Below are positions 35,777 through 45,297 of a stretch of 64,000 bases of DNA, one piece after another (positions within the stretch are counted from its first letter, which is position 1; each line of letters opens with the position of its first letter). This stretch comes from CAVQBP01 sp963782475. Lineage in GTDB: Bacteria; Bacteroidota; Ignavibacteria; Ignavibacteriales; Ignavibacteriaceae. Both the position numbers and the translations under genes were made by a program. Location: the NCBI GenBank assembly GCA_963782475.1, contig CAWAJW010000012.1, positions 1,240,001 through 1,304,000 on the forward strand, given 5' to 3'. The notes below the pieces were generated by a model. That model worked only from the letters and a program-made list of their open reading frames with translations. It made no database searches and was not told where the DNA came from.

Positions 35777-35860
35777 GCGGAAGTGGTGAAATTGGTATAC
35801 ACGCTATCTTGAGGGGGTAGTGCCTTAATTGGCGTACGGGTTCAAGTCCCGTCTTCCGCA
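35777..35860 (+). tRNA. tRNA-Leu(GAG)
   Basis: 84-nt class II tRNA. The acceptor stem GCGGAAG pairs with CTTCCGC, the anticodon stem CTATC/GGTAG closes the loop TTGAGGG, giving GAG (reads CUC/CUU), and the T arm is CGGGTTCAAGTCCCG. The discriminator is A. CCA is not encoded. Confidence 0.95.
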
Positions 35861-35897
35861 CTAACATTTTGTTTAACTTAAAATAAAGGATGTAATT

Positions 35898-36665
35898 ATG
35901 AGTAAACTATCAAAAGTATTATTAGTGATCTCATTTTTGTTATTTATTGCCGGTTTTTCTTTTGCTCAGGATATGAAGCCGGATGCAGCTAAATTGTATA
36001 ATGATGGAAATAGTTTACTTAAGGAAGGGGACTATGACGGTGCTGTTAAAAAATATGACGCTGCCCTGGCTATTGAAAAAGATTATAGAATTTTTTACCA
36101 AAAGGGAATAGCGTTAAAAAAATCAGGAAAACTGGAAGATGCCAGGGACGCTTTTGAGCAGGCATTACAGCAAAAAAATGATTTTGAAGCCGGTTATAAT
36201 GCCTTAGGAGGAGTTTATTTTTCTTTAGGAAAATATGAAGATGCAGTGAAAAATTTTGAAAAAGTTGTAGAAACCACAAAGAATAATACAATCAAAGAGA
36301 TGGTTCAGAAAAATCTCTCGTTTGCATATGCTAAAATGGGAAATGATGCTATGGCTGACGGTAACCCTAAACAAGCTGTTGATTATCTGCAAAAGGCAGT
36401 TGCAAATAGTAACTATGATGCCGCTTATCTTTCACTTGCAAAAGTTTATGCGGATTTAGGTGATTATGATAAAGTAATTGATGCTGCACAGAATGCATTG
36501 AAATATAGATCCAGCATAAGCAAGGGCGGTCCTTATTATTATCTTGGAGTAGCTTATAAAAATAAAAACGAGCTGGATAAAGCAAAAGAAATGTTCAACC
36601 AGGCTAAAACAGATGCTACTTACAAAAAATTATCCGAATACGAACTTACTTCTTTGAATCAATAA
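35898..36665 (+). CDS. Exported TPR-repeat protein
   Basis: 255 residues. A signal peptide (MSKLSKVLLVISFLLFIAGF, cleaved after FAQ) precedes about six TPR units from residue 30 on, e.g. AKLYNDGNSLLKEGDYDGAVKKYD and AGYNALGGVYFSLGKYEDAVKNFE. Likely a periplasmic scaffold for protein-protein contacts; no enzymatic domain. AAAGGAT lies 7 bases upstream of the ATG. A strong terminator follows. Confidence 0.85.
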   Translation: MSKLSKVLLVISFLLFIAGFSFAQDMKPDAAKLYNDGNSLLKEGDYDGAVKKYDAALAIEKDYRIFYQKGIALKKSGKLEDARDAFEQALQQKNDFEAGYNALGGVYFSLGKYEDAVKNFEKVVETTKNNTIKEMVQKNLSFAYAKMGNDAMADGNPKQAVDYLQKAVANSNYDAAYLSLAKVYADLGDYDKVIDAAQNALKYRSSISKGGPYYYLGVAYKNKNELDKAKEMFNQAKTDATYKKLSEYELTSLNQ

Positions 36666-36683
36666 TAATTTATATTCTATTTT

Positions 36684-36726
36684 AAAACCCTCTTAATTAT
36701 CGAAGTTTATTAAGAGGGTTTTTTAT
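36684..36726 (+). terminator. Rho-independent terminator after the TPR gene
   Basis: Stem AAAACCCTCTTAA (36684-36696) pairs perfectly with 36710-36722, with a 13-nt loop and a T6 run at its end. It sits 19 bases after the stop codon. Confidence 0.92.
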
Positions 36727-36964
36727 AATTTATTTAAGATTCATATCATTAAAAAATCAATATTTTGCAGCAATCATTCTTAGTTGGATTCATATCTTAG
36801 AAACCGCTAATTCAAGCTTCGAACATAGATTCATCCATTCTTAATATTCAGCTTTAAGAAAATCCTATATTTCTTTTAAATGGCTTGACATTATGAAAAA
36901 TTAAGGGGTATATTTAAGGAATATTTTCTTAATATTTAGCTTAATATATTTTCAGGTTAACAGG

Positions 36965-37834
36965 ATGCCCCAGGAGAGAATTAACTTTAAAATTTTACTT
37001 TTTTTAATTTTAATGATTTCTCCTATTTCATCAATAAAATCATCAAATTTTCATTATTTACTTACTTTTATTCTTTCCTTTTCAATATCAGCGCTATCTT
37101 ATAAATTGAAATTTTTAAGTTTGAACGGGACATTTGCAATGTTTCTTCTCGCACTGGTTATTTTTGGATTAGGAGGGATAGCATGGACAATACCAATATT
37201 AGTCTTTTTTATTTTCTCAAGTATTCTCTCTAAAATAAAAAGAAGAAATCTGAAGTCAGACGGCAGTTATCATAAAGAATATTTGCCTAGAAATCATAGA
37301 CAGGTTTTTGCTAATGGAGGTTTCGGAGGAATTTTAGTAATTCTAAATTATTTCTTTCCATCAGAACTTTTTTATATTGTTTTCGTCTCATCAATAGCAG
37401 CAGTTTGTGCAGATACCTGGTCAACTGAAATCGGGACAATTATTAATTCAAAAACTGTGAATATTTTATCATTTAAAATTGTTCAGCAAGGCATTTCTGG
37501 AGGAATTTCTTTAGCCGGGACATTTGCCGGCATTCTTGGTTCTGCCATAATTGCTTCTTGCTCAATATTATTTATAAATATGAAACATACCTATTATATA
37601 TTCTTTATTATATTTGCAGGAATTGTTGGAAATACATTTGACAGCATACTTGGCGCATCTGTACAGGCAAAATATAAATGCGCTCTCTGTTCTGAAATGA
37701 TTGAGAAGCCTTTTCACTGCAGGCAGTCTGCTTCTTTAATAAAAGGATTTAAATGGATCGATAACGATATGGTTAATTTTGCCACGGCAGTTATAGGTGG
37801 CTTGTTTGGTTTTTTATTTATAGAAATATTTTAA
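36965..37834 (+). CDS. DUF92-family integral membrane protein
   Basis: 289 residues with six to seven membrane helices. AAVCADTWSTEIGTI and the glycine-rich GISGGISLAGTFAGILGSAII, then GNTFDSILGASVQAKYKC, are the DUF92 (PF01940) hallmarks. Plant VTE6 phytyl-phosphate kinase belongs to this family and it is related to CTP-dependent polyprenol kinases, so a role in isoprenoid-alcohol phosphorylation is possible. It lies 7 bases before the large TPR gene. Confidence 0.82.
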   Translation: MPQERINFKILLFLILMISPISSIKSSNFHYLLTFILSFSISALSYKLKFLSLNGTFAMFLLALVIFGLGGIAWTIPILVFFIFSSILSKIKRRNLKSDGSYHKEYLPRNHRQVFANGGFGGILVILNYFFPSELFYIVFVSSIAAVCADTWSTEIGTIINSKTVNILSFKIVQQGISGGISLAGTFAGILGSAIIASCSILFINMKHTYYIFFIIFAGIVGNTFDSILGASVQAKYKCALCSEMIEKPFHCRQSASLIKGFKWIDNDMVNFATAVIGGLFGFLFIEIF

Positions 37835-37841
37835 AATTGAA

Positions 37842-40817
37842 ATGAAAAAATTATTTTTTATAATTACTTTAATTTTTTTATCGGTCAGGGTCTCTAATGC
37901 CGGCTCTGTTTCAGAGAAATATAAACAGGCAATGGATGCTTATCATTCAGGGGAATATGCCGAAGCTTACTATCTATTTCAGAATTTTTTAAAAGGCTAC
38001 AGTTTAATTGATGAACAGTTTGCGGCAGCCAAATATTATTCTGCCGATGCTTTGCTGAATTTAGGAGAACCCGATGGAGCTTCAGCCGGCTTTGAATTCC
38101 TTGTTAACAACTACAACTTTTCTAATTTCAGGCATGAAGCTTTATATAAATTAGGTTTAATATATTTTGACCAGGGCAAATATGCCAAGAGCAGGTTAAG
38201 ATTACAGCGGCTTCTGGCAGATTATCCTGAAAGTGATCATACCGGTTCTGCTTTATACTGGATAGGAGAATCTTTTACCAAAGATGGGAAAGAAGATGAA
38301 GCTATAAGATTTTTAACTGAAGCTGTTTCGAATAAAAATAATAACAGGTTTGTTGATTATTCGATTTATACACTGGCATCTACCTATGAGAGAATCGGTG
38401 ATTATAAAAATGCAGTTAAATATTATGATCAATTATTATCTTATCACAGCAATAGTCCCCTTGTTCCCTCTGCTCATATAAGGATCGGTATTTCATATTT
38501 TAAATTGAAAGAATATCAGTCTTCTATTTTAGAACTTAAAAATCCTGAATTAGAATCAGTTACTCCGGATTTATACAGCCAGAGTATTTATATACTTGCT
38601 AATTCTTATTACCGGGTTAATGATTATAAAAATGCGGAAAAAGCGTATAGGGAAATTATTGAAAAATTTCCATCTTCAAATTTTGAAAGAGAAGCAAAAT
38701 ATGGGCTGGGCTGGTCATATTTTCAGCAAAAAGATTATAACGATGCATATAATGTTTTTAATTCATTATCTGAAGGTAATGACAGCATTGCTGTAAAATC
38801 TTTCTACTGGAAGGCCGAAGCTAAAAGATATTCGGGTCAGAACAATGAAGCTTTTAAATTGTATAAGGACTTTTTGGATAAATACCCAGACAATGAGCTT
38901 GCCAGTAATGCTAAATACCAGATAGGCGTTATTTATTTCGATGATAATAAGATGGAAAATTCTCAAAAATATCTAAACTCGTCTACTTTATCTACAGATA
39001 ATTCTGTGAAGGTTAAAGCGCTGACATTAAGAGGAGAAATTGATCTAAACAAAAAAGAATATATGGCGGCGAAAAATGATTTCCAGACTGCTCTAGATGT
39101 GCCTGGAATTCCTCCGGAGCTTCAATACAGGGTAGAGCTTGGCTTGGGAGTTTCATTTTATTATTTAAGCCAGTTTAACGATGCATTAGCATATCTATCT
39201 GATCTAAATTCAAAAGATCCTAATTTTGAAAAGGATAAGGTTAATTTTTACCTTGCTGAATGTGACTACAGTCTTGGTAATTATTCCGATGCATTAAAGA
39301 AATATAATGCAGTAGATATTTCAAACCCGGATGTTGGAAGTATGGCTTTATACGGTAAAGCTTATACATATTTAAATTTAAAAGATTATTCAAGCTCTGC
39401 TTCTTTATTCTCCGATTTTATTAAGCGTTATCCGGATGACGGCAAAAAGCTGGATGCGCAATTAAGATTAGCAGATAGTTATTACGGGAACAAAAATTTT
39501 ACAGCGGCAAGCAAGGTATACAAGGATATTTTTAATTTTGATAAGTCAACAATGAATGATCCTTATACCTACTATCAATATGCCCAGGCTTTATTTAAAG
39601 CAGGGAACAGCAGTGATGCGATCACCGAGTTCAGAAATATTCAGCAGAAATTTCCAAATACTGAATATGCTGATCGTTCTTTATTTGTAGTAGGATGGAT
39701 AAACTTTAAGGAAAGCAATTTCAAAGAAGCCATTGCAAATTATAGAAATGTAATAAAAACTTATCCCAATTCTTCTCTTGCTCCTATTGTTTACTATTCA
39801 GTAGGAGATGCTTATTTCAATATGGAAAAATATGACTCGGCTATAGTAAGTTATCAGAATGTCTTGACAAAATATCCTTCTTCAAGCTATGTATTTGATG
39901 CAATAAACGGTATACAATACTCCTATGTAGCCAAAAATCAGCCTGAGAAAGCTATTGATTTAATTGACAATTTTGTAAAAAAGAATCCGGGTGCAAATTT
40001 TGCCGATCAGATTTTCTATAAGAAAGGGGATATTTATTACAGTGAAAAAAAATATAATGAAGCCGAAACAAGCTATAAGGAATTTATAGCCGAATTTCCA
40101 AACAGTAAATTGATACCGGAAGCATATTACTGGGTCGGAAAAAGTGCTGAAAATTTAAACCGGGATGAGGAAGCAATATATAACTTTAAAAAAGTTTTTA
40201 ATAATTATCCCAAAAGCGAATCGGCAGCAGCTGCAGTAATTGAAATAGGCAATACATATAATAATCTTAAAAAATATGATTCAACGCTGGTAGTTTTTAA
40301 TAAAGCCGCTGATGTTTTATCAAAATCCCCCCGGCTCCCTGAAATTCTTTTTATGAAAGGAGTAACTTTAACTAATAATAAAAGCTTTGATGATGCCTAT
40401 GCCGTATTTTCGCAGCTCATACAGGATTATCCAGCATCAATATTTGCAGATAAATCTAAATTTGAATTGGGCTTAATTGAGCTTGCCGCCGATCGTTATG
40501 ATAATGCTGATTCATTCTTCCAGAATTTGGCGGAAACAAGGAGTGACGAGCTTGGTGCAAAAGCTCAATATTATTATGGTCTGTCTCTTTTTGAACAGGA
40601 TAAAATTACAGATGCAATTACTGCTTTTGTAAGGGTCAGAACTATATTTTCCGGTTTTGACGAATGGCTTACTAAATCGTATTTAAAGCTCGGCGAATGT
40701 TATATCAAAATAAAAGATTACAGGAATGCTAAAGAGATATACAGAGCTGTTCTTTCAAAGCATAAAGGTGATGATTACGGAAAAGAAGCTCAGAAAAAAC
40801 TTAGGGAAATTGAATGA
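37842..40817 (+). CDS. Large TPR protein of the envelope (BamD/YbgF-like repeats)
   Basis: 991 residues. Signal peptide MKKLFFIITLIFLSVRVSNAG, then about 25 TPR units across the whole length, many of the outer-membrane-assembly kind (e.g. YAKSRLRLQRLLADYPESDH, EEAIYNFKKVFNNYPKSESA). No other domain. Its stop overlaps the start of the following barrel gene by 4 bases, so the two are coupled. Likely a periplasmic or outer-membrane scaffold acting with the Tol/TonB-like genes downstream. Confidence 0.85.
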   Translation: MKKLFFIITLIFLSVRVSNAGSVSEKYKQAMDAYHSGEYAEAYYLFQNFLKGYSLIDEQFAAAKYYSADALLNLGEPDGASAGFEFLVNNYNFSNFRHEALYKLGLIYFDQGKYAKSRLRLQRLLADYPESDHTGSALYWIGESFTKDGKEDEAIRFLTEAVSNKNNNRFVDYSIYTLASTYERIGDYKNAVKYYDQLLSYHSNSPLVPSAHIRIGISYFKLKEYQSSILELKNPELESVTPDLYSQSIYILANSYYRVNDYKNAEKAYREIIEKFPSSNFEREAKYGLGWSYFQQKDYNDAYNVFNSLSEGNDSIAVKSFYWKAEAKRYSGQNNEAFKLYKDFLDKYPDNELASNAKYQIGVIYFDDNKMENSQKYLNSSTLSTDNSVKVKALTLRGEIDLNKKEYMAAKNDFQTALDVPGIPPELQYRVELGLGVSFYYLSQFNDALAYLSDLNSKDPNFEKDKVNFYLAECDYSLGNYSDALKKYNAVDISNPDVGSMALYGKAYTYLNLKDYSSSASLFSDFIKRYPDDGKKLDAQLRLADSYYGNKNFTAASKVYKDIFNFDKSTMNDPYTYYQYAQALFKAGNSSDAITEFRNIQQKFPNTEYADRSLFVVGWINFKESNFKEAIANYRNVIKTYPNSSLAPIVYYSVGDAYFNMEKYDSAIVSYQNVLTKYPSSSYVFDAINGIQYSYVAKNQPEKAIDLIDNFVKKNPGANFADQIFYKKGDIYYSEKKYNEAETSYKEFIAEFPNSKLIPEAYYWVGKSAENLNRDEEAIYNFKKVFNNYPKSESAAAAVIEIGNTYNNLKKYDSTLVVFNKAADVLSKSPRLPEILFMKGVTLTNNKSFDDAYAVFSQLIQDYPASIFADKSKFELGLIELAADRYDNADSFFQNLAETRSDELGAKAQYYYGLSLFEQDKITDAITAFVRVRTIFSGFDEWLTKSYLKLGECYIKIKDYRNAKEIYRAVLSKHKGDDYGKEAQKKLREIE

Positions 40818-42418
40818 TTAACAAAATATTTTTCCTCTTTTTAATTCTTCCTTTGATATTGCTGGCACAGGATAAAGGAAATCCGAACGTGGAATTGCCT
40901 GATTTTGTAATTACAGGAAGGGATATAGTATCAATACAGAAAGCAAAGAAAATAAAACCGGAACTAATTCCGACAATTTCCAAGGATTTCTTTAAACCGA
41001 ATTTCCCATCAGATAATTTGGGAATCCAGGATATAAACAACCCGGTTTCAAATAAGCTTGATTTAACTGATTCATCAAACAATTATAACGGATATTTTGA
41101 ACTTGGATTGGGTGCTTATACTCTCCCTGAAACAAAAGCAGTCTATTCAATCCCTTTTTCGAATGGAATATTCAACAGCTATTTCAGCGGGAACAACAGG
41201 TTGAACTATATTAGCAATGCAAGCAGATCCGAGTGGGACGGAGGTATTAATTTCTCTTATTTTGTTGATAATGACGCACCTTTCTTCGGAGGTACAAAAA
41301 TCAAGCTACATGGTAATTATGGAGTTTCCGCTTTTAAATTTTACGGCTCAAATACACCTTCACTTGTCAGGGATTTAAATACCGGTGATTTTTCGTTTGA
41401 TATTAATAACCTGCTTAACAAGAACTTTATTATTGATGCAAAGATTTCCAACATGTATACTTATCTTCCTAAAGAAACATTTACTGAAAACCTGTTGGAT
41501 TTTTCTGCATATACCGAAGCAGACTTCTCTACCTTCAGTGTCGGCGCAGACCTGGATCTTAAAAATCAATTTCTGACTGTTCCTCCTAAGCCGTTGGGGA
41601 TCACTTACCCTGACAGATTTTTTAATATCAGACCTTTGGTCGGTTTAAATATTTCAAGCCTGATGAAAGTCAAATTCGGATTTAACTATGCCGAATCAAA
41701 TAATACAAGTTTTTTCAGACCGTACGGTTCAATTGCAATGCAGTTTAATAAAAGCTTATCATTGTTCGGGGAGATAAATCCCCATGCGGAGTTTATCAGC
41801 AACGGAGATTTCCTGAGAGAAAATTATTATAATGTCCCGGTAAATACTCCAACAGTATTTTTGAAAAAAAAGTTTGCCTTACATGGAATTCTGAAATATG
41901 AATACGATAAGTATTTTGAAATAGACGGCGGGGTAGATTATTATAATGCCGGAAATTTACCTTACTTTACAGATGAAAACGAACCGGGCAAATTTGATGT
42001 TGCCGTGACAGGTGCAAATAGTTATACTGCATTTATCAATTTACTTTTCCACGAGGGTCCGTATGGTATTTTTTATGCTAATGCAAAAATAAACAGCACT
42101 AAGAATGCCGACGGCAATATAGTTCCTTATTATCCGCAGTCGGAGCTTTCCCTGGTTTACGGGTATGATTTTTTTGATAAGAAATTAAATGCTTCGGCAA
42201 GCTTAAATTATTATTCCAAACAATACACGGATATAAAAAATATTAATAAACCTGTAGATCCTTATTTTGATGCCGGGTTAAAATTCAAATACCTGGTTTT
42301 CCCGCAGTTCCGGTTAACTCTTGAAGTATTGAATTTATTTAATTATAATAATTACTTGTGGAATAATTATAAGGAACCGCCGTTGAATATTATCGGAGGA
42401 TTTAGTTATCAATGGTGA
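40814..42418 (+). CDS. Outer-membrane beta-barrel protein (TonB-receptor-like)
   Basis: 534 residues. A signal peptide ending LLAQ and a short segment (VELPDFVITGRDIVSIQ) reminiscent of a plug-associated region precede a long series of amphipathic strands, ending in the strand GGFSYQW with the terminal aromatic residue expected for outer-membrane barrels. It lacks a full plug domain, so it is not a standard TonB-dependent receptor. Coupled to the TPR gene by a 4-base overlap. Ligand unknown. Confidence 0.75.
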   Translation: MINKIFFLFLILPLILLAQDKGNPNVELPDFVITGRDIVSIQKAKKIKPELIPTISKDFFKPNFPSDNLGIQDINNPVSNKLDLTDSSNNYNGYFELGLGAYTLPETKAVYSIPFSNGIFNSYFSGNNRLNYISNASRSEWDGGINFSYFVDNDAPFFGGTKIKLHGNYGVSAFKFYGSNTPSLVRDLNTGDFSFDINNLLNKNFIIDAKISNMYTYLPKETFTENLLDFSAYTEADFSTFSVGADLDLKNQFLTVPPKPLGITYPDRFFNIRPLVGLNISSLMKVKFGFNYAESNNTSFFRPYGSIAMQFNKSLSLFGEINPHAEFISNGDFLRENYYNVPVNTPTVFLKKKFALHGILKYEYDKYFEIDGGVDYYNAGNLPYFTDENEPGKFDVAVTGANSYTAFINLLFHEGPYGIFYANAKINSTKNADGNIVPYYPQSELSLVYGYDFFDKKLNASASLNYYSKQYTDIKNINKPVDPYFDAGLKFKYLVFPQFRLTLEVLNLFNYNNYLWNNYKEPPLNIIGGFSYQW

Positions 42419-42449
42419 TATATAGTTTATATAATTAAGACTATAAGAA

Positions 42450-43958
42450 ATGACAAATTCAGAAATTATAAAGAAAATCTGCAAACATGCCGGTGTTAAT
42501 GAAGCTGAAGATCAATTGTTTTTTGATTTTTTTGCCAAAAGACTTCTTATGGAATTTAACCCGGGCGACACATTAAAATTGGCTAACATTGGATTTATTC
42601 ACTTAAAAAATATAAGAAGTTCTGAAAGCGGTGTACAGCTGAAAGGAATTGTATTCTCAGAAGCCAAAAAAGCATCCAGAGGAGATAATGTTTTTTTGAT
42701 ATCAAATGATGCTGATTCTCCTCGGCCGAGCGATTTTAGCTTTTCACCAAGCTTAAGAAAGCTGGGTGTCCCTCTAGGTGATGAAATTGATACAGGGCTT
42801 TTTATTCCTCCGACGGGAGATGAGCTTTTAAGTTTTATTGATTCGAAAGTTGAAAATCTTTTTAATAAATCAGAAGTTATTAAAGATAATGCAAATGATG
42901 AAGTATTTGTTATTCCCATTGAAATCCCCGGAATGAAAATCATTGAAAACCTGGAAGATATTTCAAATTTCAAGTCTGTCCTGGAAACCGAAGAAAAGAA
43001 AGTCGACCCGGATAAATTTCAAAAAATTGATTCAATCACTTCCGGTCTTAAAGAAGATGCTCTTGATAAGTTTGCTGATAATAAGTTTTTCAAGAATAAG
43101 CCTATTATCATTGTCAAAGAGGGAAAAGATGATTCAAAAGTTGTTGATGAAAACGGCTATGATAAAATAAGATACAGCAGAATCAATTCTTTGACAACTC
43201 CGGGAAAGGAGCAGGAAGAAAAAAAGGAAGAAATAGAGTCTGAGCCCGGAATGCAGACAGTACCGGAATCAGAAAAAGGTGTTGCTACTGTTGAAAAAGA
43301 TATTAAACCGGAAAATCCCGGTACGGGAAAATCGGTAGATAAAAAAGAATTTGAAAAGAAAGAAAAAATTATAGAGTTAAAAAAATATCCAGTTCAAAAT
43401 GAAATTAAAAAGAGATCAAAGGCTAAATTTTTTATCCCTATTGCTGTAATAATAATAATTGGGTTTTCAATCTACTTTTTACGCCTTTATAATTTTAGGA
43501 TTTCCGGCCGTAGTGAACTAATAAAAGCACTCCCTTCTTCCGACCCTGTCGAAATTGCACGTAATTATGATATCCCTGTTGATTATCCATATCAGCCTAA
43601 TAACCAGGGAAGTCTTCTGTTTGACGGAATTGATTCTTCGGTTTATAAAGGAATAAAACAGAGTGAAGCAGCCGTGCAAAAAACAGCAGGAGATGAAGAT
43701 GATATTCCAACAGTGGAGCAAGGGACCTATAAAGATCTCGGGCAATATATTTTTACAGACGGGAAAACTTATTTCATCCAGGTATCGTCATGGAAATATA
43801 AATCAAGTGCAGTTGAGCATATGAATCGTTTAATAAAAGAAGGATATCATGCTTCGGTTGAAAGGGTAATTTCCCGCGGCGGTGATGTTTATTTCAGGGT
43901 TAGATTAGGTAACTTTAAATCACTTGATGAAGCGAAAAAGTATGTTCAGAATAAATAA
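42450..43958 (+). CDS. HU/CCDC81-like plus SPOR-domain envelope protein
   Basis: 502 residues. The N-terminal about 90 residues (MTNSEIIKKICKHAGVNEAE, then GDTLKLANIGFIHLK) look like the HU/CCDC81 domain found with SPOR in Bacteroidota. A long acidic/charged linker follows, then one membrane helix (about 326-349, FFIPIAVIIIIGFSIYFL) and a C-terminal SPOR domain (about 436-502, FIQVSSWKYKSSAVEHMNRL) that would bind denuded septal peptidoglycan. The topology places the HU-like part in the cytoplasm and SPOR in the periplasm, pointing to a cell-division role. Confidence 0.82.
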   Translation: MTNSEIIKKICKHAGVNEAEDQLFFDFFAKRLLMEFNPGDTLKLANIGFIHLKNIRSSESGVQLKGIVFSEAKKASRGDNVFLISNDADSPRPSDFSFSPSLRKLGVPLGDEIDTGLFIPPTGDELLSFIDSKVENLFNKSEVIKDNANDEVFVIPIEIPGMKIIENLEDISNFKSVLETEEKKVDPDKFQKIDSITSGLKEDALDKFADNKFFKNKPIIIVKEGKDDSKVVDENGYDKIRYSRINSLTTPGKEQEEKKEEIESEPGMQTVPESEKGVATVEKDIKPENPGTGKSVDKKEFEKKEKIIELKKYPVQNEIKKRSKAKFFIPIAVIIIIGFSIYFLRLYNFRISGRSELIKALPSSDPVEIARNYDIPVDYPYQPNNQGSLLFDGIDSSVYKGIKQSEAAVQKTAGDEDDIPTVEQGTYKDLGQYIFTDGKTYFIQVSSWKYKSSAVEHMNRLIKEGYHASVERVISRGGDVYFRVRLGNFKSLDEAKKYVQNK

Positions 43959-44034
43959 TATTTAATGAAACTAAATTCAGGTTTTACTAATTTAATATCG
44001 TGAGAAAAGTTACCGGATGAGTTTCTATATTAGC

Positions 44035-44061
44035 AGATGACATCCGATTCAAATGTCATCT
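44035..44061. repeat. Hairpin upstream of the exbB-like gene
   Basis: AGATGACAT (44035-44043) and ATGTCATCT (44053-44061) form a perfect 9-bp stem over a 9-nt loop, 67 bases before the ExbB start. No U-run follows, so it is more likely an mRNA-processing or operator-like element than a terminator. Confidence 0.5.
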
Positions 44062-44127
44062 TAAAGTATGTTCAGGTTACATTAATAAATAAAGATATTT
44101 TATAAAATAATTATCGAAGGAATTCCG

Positions 44128-44784
44128 ATGGATTTATTTTCAATATTCTTAAAGGGCGGCTTTATAATGTGGCTTATTTTAGCCTGTTCAATTATTGGAT
44201 TAATGGTAATTATTGACAGGTTTATAGTATTGAGGAAAGCTAAGATAAATATCCCTGCTTTTATGGTTCGAATAAGAGGTTTCATTAAAAAAAGGGATAT
44301 TTCCGGTGCAATCAGCCATTGTATGCAAGAAAATTCTCCTGTATCAAACATAATTAGGAAAGGATTGAAAAAATATAAGCTCGGGCATGAAAGAGTGCAG
44401 GAGGCTATTGAAAATGCGGGCAGACAGGAAGTGAGCAAGCTGGAAAAAGGCTTGCCTATACTGGCTACCGTTGCAGGTATTGCCCCGCTGCTTGGATTCC
44501 TGGGTACAGTAACAGGTATGATAACTGCATTCATGACAATACAGGATCTTCAAGGTTCTGCCAATCCAAGTGATCTTGCCGGCGGCATTTGGGAAGCTTT
44601 AATTACTACGGCTTTCGGACTTATAGTCGGTATTCCTGCACTGGCATTTTATAATTATTTTTTAAGTGCCGTAAAAAAATTAGTCGGTGATATGGAAACT
44701 GTAGCCAATGATGTAGTAGATATTATACAGGATACTTCGGCAGATACGTCAGAGTATGAAGAAGAAATTGAAATTGATATTTAA
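44128..44784 (+). CDS. ExbB/TolQ-family proton-channel protein
   Basis: 218 residues, three membrane helices (about 10-30, 110-135, 155-180) of the MotA/TolQ/ExbB family: FIMWLILACSIIGLMVIIDRF, then PLLGFLGTVTGMITAF and WEALITTAFGLIVGIPALAFYNYF. It forms the stator/proton channel that energises a TonB- or TolA-like partner. AAGG lies 9 bases upstream of the ATG. exbD-like and tonB-like genes follow. Confidence 0.9.
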   Translation: MDLFSIFLKGGFIMWLILACSIIGLMVIIDRFIVLRKAKINIPAFMVRIRGFIKKRDISGAISHCMQENSPVSNIIRKGLKKYKLGHERVQEAIENAGRQEVSKLEKGLPILATVAGIAPLLGFLGTVTGMITAFMTIQDLQGSANPSDLAGGIWEALITTAFGLIVGIPALAFYNYFLSAVKKLVGDMETVANDVVDIIQDTSADTSEYEEEIEIDI

Positions 44785-44883
44785 ATAGAAAATGTAAAAT
44801 GAAAATGGATAACAGTAAATCCGGATATAAGCGGTAAATGTTTTCTATACATACTTTCAAAATGATTTTTTTCAGGTATTAAT

Positions 44884-45288
44884 ATGAAATTCCAAGTAAC
44901 AAATGAACCGTTGAGCATTTTCGCATATTCTTCTCTTACGGATATCGTAATGCTCCTTTTGATTTTTTTCCTAATAACTTCCCAGTTTGTTATTCAAACC
45001 GGTGTAAAAGTAAAACTCCCTTCATCGAAAACCAATGAACAGTCCGCACCTTCCAGATTAATAGTAACTCTAACTTCCGGTGGTGCAATATATGCAGGTA
45101 ATGAAGAAATAGGGATCGATGAGCTGCCGGCAAAGTTAAGTGCAATAAAAGGAACTTCGAAAGAAGATAATCTTATTATCAGGGCAGATAAAACTGTTGC
45201 GGTTGACCTGGTGATAAAAGTAATTGATGCCGCTAAAGCTTCCAACATCGATAAGTTTACAATTGAAACTCAGAAAGAAAAATTATAA
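44884..45288 (+). CDS. ExbD/TolR-family protein
   Basis: 134 residues: one N-terminal membrane helix with the proton-pathway Asp (SLTDIVMLLLIFFLITSQF) and a periplasmic domain ending RADKTVAVDLVIKVIDAAKA. Works with the ExbB-like channel. The TonB-like gene starts 9 bases downstream. Confidence 0.9.
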   Translation: MKFQVTNEPLSIFAYSSLTDIVMLLLIFFLITSQFVIQTGVKVKLPSSKTNEQSAPSRLIVTLTSGGAIYAGNEEIGIDELPAKLSAIKGTSKEDNLIIRADKTVAVDLVIKVIDAAKASNIDKFTIETQKEKL

Positions 45289-45297
45289 AGAATTGCA

